The notes below the pieces were generated by a model. The model saw only the letters and a list, made by a program, of their open reading frames with translations. It was not told where the DNA came from and searched no databases. The position numbers and the translations under genes are program-made. Shown one piece after another: positions 53,148 through 63,756 of a stretch of DNA of 64,000 nucleotides. Position 1 is the stretch's first letter. Every line of letters begins with the position of its first letter. The stretch is taken from contig JARIED010000005.1 of assembly GCA_029266945.1 (NCBI GenBank), positions 62,001 through 126,000 of the forward strand, in the 5' to 3' direction. The DNA comes from Slackia sp. (lineage in GTDB: Bacteria; Actinomycetota; Coriobacteriia; Coriobacteriales; Eggerthellaceae).

Positions 53148-54617
53148 TTAGATCACGCCGATCTGGCCGGTGAAGATCATGACGAGGCTCACGATGAAGA
53201 AGATCACGATAGCCGCCGCGACGACCTTGTCGATGGTCTTGGGCAGGATGGCCTGGCCGCGCTCCTTCTGGCCGTACAGGTACAGCAGGATGCCGGGGGC
53301 GAACAGGATCGTGGTGATCATGAGGCCTGTCAGGCCGCCCGCGTAGATCAGGAACAGGCTGTAGAAGAAGCCGACGAAGCCGATGACGCGATAGAACCAC
53401 ACGGTCTTGGCGCTCTGGCCGGCGAAGCCGTCCTTTTTCACGGCGCACACGAACAGGTAGAAGGTGCTGAAGAAGTACGGGATCAAGATCATGGAAACCG
53501 AGACGCCGTAGAAGAACTGATAGGTCTGCTCGGAGAACAGGATGATGATCAAGAACGCCTGGACGATCAGGCAGGTGATGGTGCAGGTGGCCACGGGAGC
53601 GCCGTTCTTGTTCTTCTTCGCGAAGATCTTCGGGAACACGCCCTGCTCGGCGGCCTCATGCGGGCACTCGGACGCGATGATCGTATATCCCAGCATGGCG
53701 CCCAGAAGCGACAGCGCGACGCCGAGGTTCACCAACGCGGCGCCCCAAGGGCCGACAACGGCCTCGAGCACGCCCGCCATGGACGGGTTAGGCAGCGCAG
53801 CCAGCTCGGCGCGCGGCATGACGCCCATGGAAAGGATGGATACGATCAGATAGATGGCGAGAATGCCGCAGAACGCAATGATGGTGGCGCGGCCGACGTC
53901 CTTGCTGTGCTTCGCACGGCCGGAGATGGCCACGGCACCCTCGATGCCGAGGAAGATCCAGATGCTCACGCCGACGGTGCCGACGATCTGGTCCCACAAG
54001 GCGGGGCCGTCAGGCTCGCCCCAGAAGTTCTCCATGAAGATGGCAGGGTCGAAGTTCATCGAGAAGATAATCGCCACGATGGCCACGAACAGAGGAACGA
54101 GCTTGGCAATCGTGGTGATGATGTTGATGCTCGCGGCCTCTTTCACGCCGCGGCAGACCAGCGCCCAGCACACCCAGACGATCAGCGATGCGCCGATCAC
54201 CGACACGAGGTTGTTGCCCTCGCCGAATACGGGGAAGAAGAACGAAAGGCTTGCGAACAGCAACGTAGTGTAGGAAACCGTCGCCAGAAGGGCGCTTATC
54301 CAGTAGCCGTACGCCGAGTTGAAGCCCATGAACTCGCCGAAGCCCGCGCGGGCGTAGCTGTAGATGCCGCCGGTGAGCTCGGGCTTGAACTTGTTCAAAG
54401 CGTAGAAGCACATCATCAGGCAGAACACGCCGATGCCGCATACAAGCCAACCGATGAGCACTGCGCCCGTGTTGGCCCCTGCCGCCGCCATATCGCCGGC
54501 CATCGTGAAGACGCCGCCGCCGATGACGGCCGTGATCACCGCTGCGATAAGGTGAGGAAGTGAGAGTCCGTTTGGGTCGTTGACCTGGTCGGTGCGGCCC
54601 GATGCGAGGTTCGACAT
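53148..54617 (-). CDS. APC-superfamily amino-acid antiporter (basic amino acid/polyamine type)
   Basis: A 489-residue transporter with about 13 membrane helices. The helix 1 substrate loop is AAVITAVIGGGVFTMAGD (G-rich break), and WIFLGIEGAVAISGRAKHSKDVGRAT follows helix 6, typical of the ArcD/ArgO-like APA family (arginine-ornithine, lysine-cadaverine or similar exchange). Sequence alone does not give the substrate. ATG at 54617 follows AGCAGG. The promoter is likely TTGAGC/TAATCA at 54778-54751 in an AT-rich stretch. Monocistronic. Confidence 0.87.
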   Translation of the reverse strand: MSNLASGRTDQVNDPNGLSLPHLIAAVITAVIGGGVFTMAGDMAAAGANTGAVLIGWLVCGIGVFCLMMCFYALNKFKPELTGGIYSYARAGFGEFMGFNSAYGYWISALLATVSYTTLLFASLSFFFPVFGEGNNLVSVIGASLIVWVCWALVCRGVKEAASINIITTIAKLVPLFVAIVAIIFSMNFDPAIFMENFWGEPDGPALWDQIVGTVGVSIWIFLGIEGAVAISGRAKHSKDVGRATIIAFCGILAIYLIVSILSMGVMPRAELAALPNPSMAGVLEAVVGPWGAALVNLGVALSLLGAMLGYTIIASECPHEAAEQGVFPKIFAKKNKNGAPVATCTITCLIVQAFLIIILFSEQTYQFFYGVSVSMILIPYFFSTFYLFVCAVKKDGFAGQSAKTVWFYRVIGFVGFFYSLFLIYAGGLTGLMITTILFAPGILLYLYGQKERGQAILPKTIDKVVAAAIVIFFIVSLVMIFTGQIGVI

Positions 54618-54750
54618 GACAACCTGCTTTCTTTTGGGAACCCGTGGCCACGGGAGACAACCCCGCGACGCTCGTAAACAGGATACCCCCAAAACGTCTC
54701 CAGATGACCAACACAATGTCGGCGCCTGATTCATTTTCGTGCAAACGTGA

Positions 54751-54778
54751 TGATTATTTTCAAAAATTTCCTGCTCAA
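54751..54778 (-). promoter_or_regulatory. Possible promoter of the APC antiporter gene
   Basis: Minus strand TTGAGC (54778-54773), 16-bp spacer, TAATCA (54756-54751). Flanked upstream by A/T runs (54790-54815) that could act as an UP element. Confidence 0.45.
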
Positions 54779-54823
54779 CGATGCCGAATGCGAACAAAAA
54801 ATATTTTTTTACAAAATGGCCTC

Positions 54824-54857
54824 AAAAGGAAGGAAGGCGCCGCGGCGCCTTCCTTCC
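54824..54857 (-). terminator. Terminator after the LRR gene
   Basis: GGAAGGAAGGCGCC and GGCGCCTTCCTTCC pair perfectly across a 2-base centre; TTTTGAGG follows on the minus strand. Confidence 0.85.
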
Positions 54858-54865
54858 CTATCCAT

Positions 54866-56821
54866 TTACAGCGCGAAACGCGAGCGCGACGACGCCCGCA
54901 TGCCGCTCGACTCGTTCTTTCGACGATGCTCCTCCATTAGATACAGCACGCAGTCGGTGCGGTTGCACGAACGCAGCAGCTCAATCTGCTCGTCGAACGA
55001 TTCCTCATCGATGAAGCCCGCCGCAAGCAGCGCGGCCACCTCGTCGCGCTCTCCGTCGCGGGCGACGCGCATGCGCGCCTCGGACGCTCGCTCGCGCAGA
55101 CGTTCGACCAGCGCATCGCGCACCGCGGGCGACGGCGCATGCGGATCGGCGATGCGATGGATGATCGCGCCCAAACGGTCGGGCAGGTTCTTGCCCGACA
55201 GCAACAGTTCGTCGTAGGCGTCGTAGTCGAAGGGCACCTCCCCGCTCTCGGATGCGTCGATGAAGCAGCTGAGAAGCTGGTCTGCCGATACGTGGACGAT
55301 CGAACCCGTGCTCTCGAGGCGGCATGCCGCGTATTCGAAACAGCCCTCGCCGATGCTCGTCACGCTGCGCGGAATGGACACGGGCGCGGAAAACGAGCGG
55401 GAACAGAAGCAATGCGCGCCGATCGCGCGCAGCCCCTCGGACAAAACGAGGCGCTCGGTGCCGCGGCAGGCGTTGTCGCGCTCGATCGCGCGCACCGTGG
55501 CAGGCAGCGAGAGCGTGGCGGGCGCATACGGCAGCGCGCGCACGCCGATACGCACGAGCGGACGGCCCTGCACTTCGGCGGGAAGGGGAAGCGCCCGGCG
55601 CACCGGGGGCGCAGGAGCCTTGATGGCCGCGGACGGAGCCAGGTCGCCCATGCCCGCATGGCGCACGGCCGCCGCCTCGGCGAAACGTTTCGAAATGGAC
55701 TTCGGCGCGGCGGGACCCGCCACCAAAACGGCGCCCTCGCCGTCGAAATCGTAGAAGCATTCGTCGTGTTCGACGACGCGCTCGCTTGCCAGGCGCACGC
55801 CGCGCGCATGAAGCGGCGCGACCGCAGGGGCCTCGTCGGGGAAGATCCACACGGCGTCGTCCCATTCGCGGGCGGCCACGCGCGCAAGCGACGCGGGCGC
55901 ATGCACCACGTTGGGCTGCGCGCAGCCGGCGCAGAATGCGGCGCCGCCTATCTCCTCGACGCCTTCAGGCACCGTCATGCGCTCGTCATACGGCGGAGCG
56001 GCGAACACCAGGCGCGCTCCCCCGTTGTCGAACAGGCTTCCGCCGCGCGCGCGGTAGCGCTCGTTGCGTTCGTCGACGGAATAGGCGCGGCCTCCCAGGC
56101 GTGGCGACACGCCCGCCAGATCGCACGGCTGCTCGCCCATGTGCTCGAGCCCGGCGCCCAGATGGATGCAGCCGGCCGAAACCGCCGAGAACGCCGATGC
56201 GTCAATGCGCTTCACGGTATCGGGCACCACCAGCAGCCGCACGCCGACGCCCTGCACGAAACGGCGGGCGAAGGCTTCAACGGTCACGCGCACGATCGGA
56301 ACGCCCTCGACCGAAGCGGGCAGCACCGCCGTCACATGGTCGGAGCCGAGCGCTTTCGCCAAGCGCTTCAAGTCGAAGCCCACCAAGGCGTAGCCGTCGT
56401 CCTCGCGACGGACGGCCACGATGTCGCTCAAGTCGGACGCATCGCCGCCGCCCGATACGCGCGGCGCCAAAACGGCGCTGCTTTCGGGGCGCGCCAGCTC
56501 GCTTCCCGCCATGGCGCGGTCAAGCACGGCGTCGAGTTCTTCGCGTTCGATGCCCATGCTGCGCGCGCCCGAGTAGATCAGGCCGATTTCCTGCGCGGGC
56601 AGCATCTCGTTGGCGGGAGCGCGGCCGTCGGCGCGGGCCGACGAGACCCATTCCTCGTATGGAAGAAGCTGCGGCGACCACACCTCGCCTTCGCGGGCAC
56701 GCGCCGCATCGCGCACGTCGGCCTCACCCGCGCGCAGATGGCGCGGATGGGCGGCCGCTGCGGCGATGAGGTCTTCGACAGCGGTTTCTTCATCTTCGAA
56801 AACCAGGAAATCGCACGTCAT
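54866..56821 (-). CDS. BspA-type leucine-rich-repeat protein
   Basis: A 651-residue protein without a signal peptide. Several LRR_5-like stretches are visible: VEGVPIVRVTVEAFARRF, VVPDTVKRIDASAFSAV, VPEGVEEIGGAAFCAG, LPATVRAIERDNACRG and IPRSVTSIGEGCFEYA. The repeats form a solenoid with one side open for protein contacts. The N-terminal 130 residues and the C-terminal Arg/Glu-rich 120 residues are not recognised. ATG at 56821 follows AAGGAA. Divergent from the VWA/MoxR pair with 180 bases between, it may be a partner or a regulator of that module; this is inference. Confidence 0.8.
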   Translation of the reverse strand: MTCDFLVFEDEETAVEDLIAAAAAHPRHLRAGEADVRDAARAREGEVWSPQLLPYEEWVSSARADGRAPANEMLPAQEIGLIYSGARSMGIEREELDAVLDRAMAGSELARPESSAVLAPRVSGGGDASDLSDIVAVRREDDGYALVGFDLKRLAKALGSDHVTAVLPASVEGVPIVRVTVEAFARRFVQGVGVRLLVVPDTVKRIDASAFSAVSAGCIHLGAGLEHMGEQPCDLAGVSPRLGGRAYSVDERNERYRARGGSLFDNGGARLVFAAPPYDERMTVPEGVEEIGGAAFCAGCAQPNVVHAPASLARVAAREWDDAVWIFPDEAPAVAPLHARGVRLASERVVEHDECFYDFDGEGAVLVAGPAAPKSISKRFAEAAAVRHAGMGDLAPSAAIKAPAPPVRRALPLPAEVQGRPLVRIGVRALPYAPATLSLPATVRAIERDNACRGTERLVLSEGLRAIGAHCFCSRSFSAPVSIPRSVTSIGEGCFEYAACRLESTGSIVHVSADQLLSCFIDASESGEVPFDYDAYDELLLSGKNLPDRLGAIIHRIADPHAPSPAVRDALVERLRERASEARMRVARDGERDEVAALLAAGFIDEESFDEQIELLRSCNRTDCVLYLMEEHRRKNESSGMRASSRSRFAL

Positions 56822-56875
56822 AGGAGTTCCTTCCCCGAGCAGAATACGGCCTGGCCGCATTGTCGGCAACGGTTG

Positions 56876-56904
56876 TTTACCAGCGTTTCGCCCCATGCTA
56901 CACT
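56876..56904 (+). promoter_or_regulatory. Promoter of the VWA-MoxR operon
   Basis: TTTACC (56876-56881), 17-bp spacer, TACACT (56899-56904), about 100 bases before the VWA gene start. Confidence 0.55.
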
Positions 56905-57001
56905 GCGCCCAGGAGTTAGGGCAAGCACGCCCCGCGACCTTCTGAGAAACGGACGCGGCAGGCTGCTTTCGACCCGCAAACGTCTCTCGATGGGAGCGAT
57001 T

Positions 57002-58528
57002 ATGGCAACCGAAACCGTCGATGCGCTTGCCGTCCAGGCGCTCGACCTCGCCAAAAACGCGCTGCTCGTACGACTGCGCTTCATGAACGCGGCCTTCGCC
57101 CGCCTGCGCCCTCTGCCGGTGCCTGGCGCCACGCTTGCGACCGACGGCGCCTACATCCGCTTCGATTCCGCCTCGTTCGCGCGAAGCTACGCGGCCGAGC
57201 CCGCATTCGCCGCCCATGCGTTCCTGCACATGACGCTGCACAACGTGTTCCTCCATCTGTATACCGACGCGCGCGTCGACGCGCAGCGCTGGGATGCTGC
57301 CTGCGACATCGCCGTCGAACACGTCATGGCTCAGCTGGACATCCCCGCCGCGCGCACCGAAGCCGTGGCGCGTCAGCAAGCCACTATCGCTGAGATAGAA
57401 GCAAACCTAAGTATTATTACAGCCGAAACTATATATAGGTATCTTGTTGATACCGTTACTGATGACGAGCGCGTTGAAGCCATGCGCGAACCGTTCCTCG
57501 TCGACGACCATGCGCCTTGGCACACGATGGCCGCCGAAGAAGCCGAGAAATCGAAAGACCCTGAGAGCAGTCGCGTCGAAGAAAACGACACGAAGCGCAC
57601 CGACGCCGCCACCGAGGCGGCCCAGGACGGCACCGACGCGGAGCTTCCCCAGGACGCCGACAAGCGCGAGAAGAGCCATTCGTCGCGCCGCGGCCTGAAG
57701 CAGGAAGACATCGTGCAGAAGGAAGCGCCCGAAAACGCCGCCGAGGCGATCGGCAAGCGCTTCGCGAACACGGTGAACCTCGACCGCTCGCGCGACCAAT
57801 GGAAAAACGCCGCCTACGAGATGGGCGTGCAGCTGGACACATACGTGCAGCTCTGGGGCGTCGAGGGGTCCAACCTTTCGATGAACCTGCGCTCGGTCAC
57901 GCGCGAGAAGCAGGACTACCGCGAGTTCCTGCGCAAGTTCGCGCGCATGGGCGAGCATATGCGCATCAACGACGACGAGTTCGACTACGTGTACTACTGC
58001 TACGGCCTGTCGCGCTACGGCAACCTTCCCCTGATCGAACCGCTCGAATACAGCGAAGAGAAGCGCATCCGCGATTTCGTGGTGGCGATCGACACATCGG
58101 CATCGACGAAAGACGGGCTTGTGCGCAAGTTCATCGAGAAGACCTATTCGATCCTGTCCGACGAAACCGGGTTTTTCGCCGACATGAACGTGCTCATCAT
58201 CCAATGCGATGCCGAAATCGCCGACGTCACACGCATCGGGTCGCTTTCCGACCTTGAGCATTACCTCGACGACCTCGAGATCAAAGGCCTCGGCGGCACC
58301 GACTTCCGCCCCGTGTTCTCCTACGTCGACGCGGCGCTCGAGCGCGGCGAATTCACCGATCTGGCAGGACTCATCTATTTCACCGACGGTCAGGGCACCT
58401 ACCCGTCGCGCAAACCCGACTACGAAGCGGCGTTCGTCTTCGTGGACGACGATGCGGGCGTGACCGTGCCCGTCTGGGCCATGAAGGTGGTCTTGGAGGA
58501 AAAGGTGCTCCTCGACGACGACCTATAA
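57002..58528 (+). CDS. Putative metallopeptidase plus VWA-domain protein (DUF2201 type)
   Basis: A 508-residue protein. The N-terminal part (about 1-170) carries FLHMTLHNVFLHL, an H-x3-H-x4-H pattern typical of the putative metallopeptidase domain of this family. A charged linker (about 180-250) follows. The C-terminal VWA-like domain has the metal-site DTSAS, the LGGTDFRPVF threonine and FTDGQGTYP. ATG at 57002 follows GGGAG. Codons around 57385-57470 are AT-rich and unlike the rest. The MoxR-type gene follows by 102 bases. By analogy with MoxR-VWA pairs, it may be an adaptor for chelatase-like or chaperone-like remodelling. Confidence 0.85.
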   Translation: MATETVDALAVQALDLAKNALLVRLRFMNAAFARLRPLPVPGATLATDGAYIRFDSASFARSYAAEPAFAAHAFLHMTLHNVFLHLYTDARVDAQRWDAACDIAVEHVMAQLDIPAARTEAVARQQATIAEIEANLSIITAETIYRYLVDTVTDDERVEAMREPFLVDDHAPWHTMAAEEAEKSKDPESSRVEENDTKRTDAATEAAQDGTDAELPQDADKREKSHSSRRGLKQEDIVQKEAPENAAEAIGKRFANTVNLDRSRDQWKNAAYEMGVQLDTYVQLWGVEGSNLSMNLRSVTREKQDYREFLRKFARMGEHMRINDDEFDYVYYCYGLSRYGNLPLIEPLEYSEEKRIRDFVVAIDTSASTKDGLVRKFIEKTYSILSDETGFFADMNVLIIQCDAEIADVTRIGSLSDLEHYLDDLEIKGLGGTDFRPVFSYVDAALERGEFTDLAGLIYFTDGQGTYPSRKPDYEAAFVFVDDDAGVTVPVWAMKVVLEEKVLLDDDL

Positions 58529-58538
58529 GAAACCTCGC

Positions 58539-58561
58539 GCGGCCGAGGCGCCTTCGGCCGC
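58539..58561 (+). promoter_or_regulatory. Intercistronic hairpin between VWA and MoxR-type genes
   Basis: GCGGCCGA, 7-base loop, TCGGCCGC; perfect 8-bp stem without a T-run. It probably adjusts the relative level of the two products. Confidence 0.5.
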
Positions 58562-58630
58562 TTACCCGAAGCAATCCGAACCGCAGGGACGCGCGCTGCG
58601 GCGCCGTCCCGACCTCGCCAAGGAGGGCCC

Positions 58631-60139
58631 ATGAACATCAGCCAAGCGAAAAAGCAGATCGAACGTTCCATGAGGGCGTATTTCGCCAAAGACGAGTTCG
58701 GCGACTACCGCCTGCCCGTCAACCGCCAGCGCCCGGTGTTTCTGATCGGCGCGCCCGGCATCGGCAAGACCGCGATCATGGAGCAGATCGCCCAGGAACT
58801 CGAAGTGGGGTTCGTCTCGTACTCCATGACGCACCACACCCGCCAAAGCGCGCTGGGCCTGCCCTTCATCGCGCGCAAGACCTACGGCGGCGTCGAATAC
58901 GACGTGTCCGAATACACGATGAGCGAAATCATCGCGTCGGTCTATGACGCCATGGAAGCCACGGGCAAAAGCGAAGGCATCCTGTTCCTGGACGAGATCA
59001 ACTGCGTGTCCGAGACGCTGACGCCTGCGATGCTGCAGTTCCTGCAGTACAAGGTGTTCGGCCGCCATCGCGTTCCCGACGGATGGATCGTGGTCACCGC
59101 CGGCAACCCGCCCGAGTACAACCGCACCGTGCACGATTTCGACATGGCGACCTGGGACCGTCTCAAGCGCATCGACGTCGAGCCCGATTACCAGGCGTGG
59201 CGCGACTACGCCGTGCAGACCGGCGTGCACCCCGCCGTGCTCACCTACCTCGACATCGAGCGCGGCAACTTCTACCGTGTGGAAACCACCGTCGACGGCA
59301 TGTCGTTCGTCACGGCGCGCGGCTGGGACGACCTGTCCTCGATCATCAAGCTCTACGAAGAAGAAGGCCTGCCCGTCGACGACCTGCTCATCGGCCAGTA
59401 CGTGCAAAATCCCGAAGTGGCCAAGCACTTCTCGGTGTATTACGAGCTGTTCTCCAAGTACCGTTCCGACTACCGTATCGACGACATCATCGACGGCAAG
59501 GCCGACGAAGCGATCGTCGAACGTGCGCGCGAGGCGGCATTCGACGAACGCGTCTCGCTTATGGGTCTGATCGTGGACGCGCTGATCGCCCGCGTGCGCG
59601 AGGCCGCCTGCGAAGAACGCGCGGCGGGATTCGTGCATGACCAGCTGGCGGCGCTGCGCGACGAACTAGAAGCGGCGGGTGTCGTCGATGCCGCCGAGAA
59701 GGCGAGCGAGCGCGCCGCGGCCATCCGCGCCAAGCTCGCCGCCGAAAAGGAAGCAGGCCTGCTCACCGACGAGAAGCGCCTGTCCTACGAGCGCGCAGCC
59801 ACCCTGCTCGAAGACGCGGTGCGCGCGGCGGGCGACGGCGTGCTGACATTCGACGACGTCAAAGAACGCTTCGGCTCGCTGCTCGACGCCCTCGACATCC
59901 TCATCGACGCTGCAGCCGCCGCGCTCGACGCCGTGTTCCGCTTCGTCGAGAATGCCTTCGGCGACGGCCAGGAAATGCTGCTGCTGATCACCGACCTGTC
60001 GGTCAACCGCCACAGCATGGCCTTCATCAACGACCACGGCTGCGACCGCTATTTCGCGCACAACGAGAAACTGCTGTTCCACGAGCGCGGCGATGACCTT
60101 GCCGAACGCATCGGCAGGTTGAACCTCGACGAGGAATAG
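58631..60139 (+). CDS. MoxR-type AAA+ ATPase
   Basis: A 502-residue AAA+ ATPase. Walker A GAPGIGKT (about residue 40), Walker B ILFLDEIN (about 117), sensor 1 VTAGNPPEYN, and the MoxR-like MATWDRLKRIDVEP arginine region. The family's core is ~320 residues; here about 180 extra C-terminal residues form helices rich in Ala/Glu (RAAAIRAKLAAEKEAG and similar). Such ATPases work with VWA proteins to remodel or activate targets, and the partner should be the protein encoded just upstream. ATG at 58631 follows AGGAGG. Ends in a strong terminator. Confidence 0.9.
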   Translation: MNISQAKKQIERSMRAYFAKDEFGDYRLPVNRQRPVFLIGAPGIGKTAIMEQIAQELEVGFVSYSMTHHTRQSALGLPFIARKTYGGVEYDVSEYTMSEIIASVYDAMEATGKSEGILFLDEINCVSETLTPAMLQFLQYKVFGRHRVPDGWIVVTAGNPPEYNRTVHDFDMATWDRLKRIDVEPDYQAWRDYAVQTGVHPAVLTYLDIERGNFYRVETTVDGMSFVTARGWDDLSSIIKLYEEEGLPVDDLLIGQYVQNPEVAKHFSVYYELFSKYRSDYRIDDIIDGKADEAIVERAREAAFDERVSLMGLIVDALIARVREAACEERAAGFVHDQLAALRDELEAAGVVDAAEKASERAAAIRAKLAAEKEAGLLTDEKRLSYERAATLLEDAVRAAGDGVLTFDDVKERFGSLLDALDILIDAAAAALDAVFRFVENAFGDGQEMLLLITDLSVNRHSMAFINDHGCDRYFAHNEKLLFHERGDDLAERIGRLNLDEE

Positions 60140-60157
60140 GCGCGCATCGTCTCCCTG

Positions 60158-60193
60158 CATGAGAAAGGCTCCCCCGCGGGAGCCTTTCTCATG
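60158..60193. terminator. Strong terminator after the MoxR-type gene
   Basis: A perfect 16-bp stem from CATGAGAAAGGCTCCC to its complement around CCGC; 20 bases past the stop. Confidence 0.9.
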
Positions 60194-60222
60194 CCTGCAC
60201 GGCGCTACGGCACCGAAACGCG

Positions 60223-60252
60223 AAGATGCCCGCCGAAAACGACGGGCATCGG
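60223..60252 (-). terminator. Terminator after eno
   Basis: GATGCCCG and CGGGCATC pair with inner CG/CG, AAAA-type loop, 15 bases past the eno stop; the minus strand continues TTCGCGTTTC. Confidence 0.7.
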
Positions 60253-60266
60253 AAATCGCGTGCTTG

Positions 60267-62514
<2,248 letters not shown>

Positions 62515-62529
62515 GCGCTCCAGTATAAA

Positions 62530-62553
62530 AGAAAGGGGCCCGGAGCCCCTCTC
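62530..62553 (-). terminator. Terminator between the helical gene and ecfT
   Basis: AGAGGGGC/GCCCCTTTCT-type stem around CCGG followed by TTTTA on the minus strand. Confidence 0.8.
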
Positions 62554-62586
62554 TTGTCATGCGTTCTCTACGATGCCGCAGGCAGG

Positions 62587-62979
62587 CTATTCTTCGACAG
62601 CCTCTTCCGGCTCGGAGTCCTTCTTGGCGATGCGCTCGACGGTCGCCTTCGCGGCCTCGGCCGCACGGTCGCCCAGCTCCTTGGTCAGTTCGACCGATTT
62701 GTCAGCGATCTGAGACGTGGCGTCCATGACATGCTCGGCGACCTCTTTGCGAGTCTCCATGGCACGGTCGGCGACAGCCTTGGCCTCGTCGATCAGCACG
62801 GGAATGTTCTCGCGCGTGGCGTTCGCCATTTCCTCGCGCTTCGCACGGGCGCTCTCCATGACGGTCGGCGTCTGCTCTTGGATGACGTCGATGACCTTAT
62901 CGCCCGCTTCCTTCATTTCGCTCGCCAGTTCCTGAGCCTTATCGATGGCATCATTGATCAGCTTTCCGATCTCAGACAT
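62587..62979 (-). CDS. Small amphipathic helical protein of unknown function
   Basis: A 130-residue protein predicted almost entirely helical, with no signal peptide or membrane helix. It has heptad-like patterns (AIDKAQELASEMKEAGDKV, EAKAVADRAMETRKEVAEHV) and an acidic end. It resembles phasins, YtxH-like or apolipoprotein-like proteins in composition only. ATG at 62979 has GGAGGG upstream. It lies between rplQ and ecfT, with terminators on both sides, so it is probably transcribed on its own. Confidence 0.75.
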   Translation of the reverse strand: MSEIGKLINDAIDKAQELASEMKEAGDKVIDVIQEQTPTVMESARAKREEMANATRENIPVLIDEAKAVADRAMETRKEVAEHVMDATSQIADKSVELTKELGDRAAEAAKATVERIAKKDSEPEEAVEE

Positions 62980-63187
62980 GACGCCCTCCTCTCCGCATCG
63001 AGGCGCACGCCCTGAGCGCATCGCCCTCCTTTTCCAAGGTCGGCCTCATCGTATCACGTCAAACGATTGGACGGCAGATGCAGGCTCCCTTTGCAACCGA
63101 GACGAAACCCGTCGCAACCCGCGTTTTCAACGGGTGGACAAGGCTCTCGAACAATGGACGATGGAACGGCGGACCTGTCTGAAAACG

Positions 63188-63215
63188 AAGAAAGGACGCC
63201 GAAGCGTCCTTTCTT
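63188..63215 (-). terminator. Terminator after rplQ
   Basis: AAGAAAGGACGC, loop CGAA, GCGTCCTTTCTT; perfect 12-bp stem ending the ribosomal protein operon. Confidence 0.9.
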
Positions 63216-63239
63216 GAAAACATATGCGCGGGAAAAAGG

Positions 63240-63743
63240 CTACTCGGCCTTCTTCTCCTCGGCCTCGGCGGTCTCCTCGGCCTGAGCCTCGGCGACAGCC
63301 TCGGTCTCCTCAGCCTTCTCGACCTTCTTCGGAGCAGCCTTGGGGGCCTTCTCCTCAGCCTTCTCCTCCTTCTTGGCCACGGGCTCAGTCACGAGCTCCA
63401 TGATGACCATAGGAGCATTGTCGCCCTTGCGGGGGCCGAGCTTCAGGATGCGGGTGTAACCGCCCTGACGATCGGCGAACATGCCCTGAGCAACCTTCTC
63501 GAAGATCTCGCGAACGAGCTCTTTGTCGTTGCCGAGAGCGGCGATGGCGAGGCGACGGGAATGCAGGTCGCCCTTCTTCGCCCAGGTGATGATACGGTCG
63601 ACATCGGGGCGGATTTCCTTCGCGCGAGACTCGATGGTCTTGATGCGGTCGTTCAGGAACAGCGCCTGCACCAGCGACCTCTTCATGGCCTTAGTGTGGG
63701 CGGCATCGGTGCCCAGCTTGCGGCCCTTCTTGTAATGCCTCAT
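63240..63743 (-). CDS. rplQ: 50S ribosomal protein L17 with acidic/basic C-terminal tail
   Basis: A 167-residue L17. The conserved part (about 1-118) has MRHYKKGRKLGTDAAHTKAM, RIKTIESRAKEIRP and GGYTRILKLGPRKGDNAPM. The last ~45 residues are an Ala/Glu/Lys-rich low-complexity tail not needed for the core fold; similar tails occur in other Actinobacteria. ATG at 63743 follows ATAGGAG, 13 bases after rpoA. Last gene of the rpoA operon. Confidence 0.97.
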   Translation of the reverse strand: MRHYKKGRKLGTDAAHTKAMKRSLVQALFLNDRIKTIESRAKEIRPDVDRIITWAKKGDLHSRRLAIAALGNDKELVREIFEKVAQGMFADRQGGYTRILKLGPRKGDNAPMVIMELVTEPVAKKEEKAEEKAPKAAPKKVEKAEETEAVAEAQAEETAEAEEKKAE

Positions 63744-63756
63744 CGTGTATCTCCTA

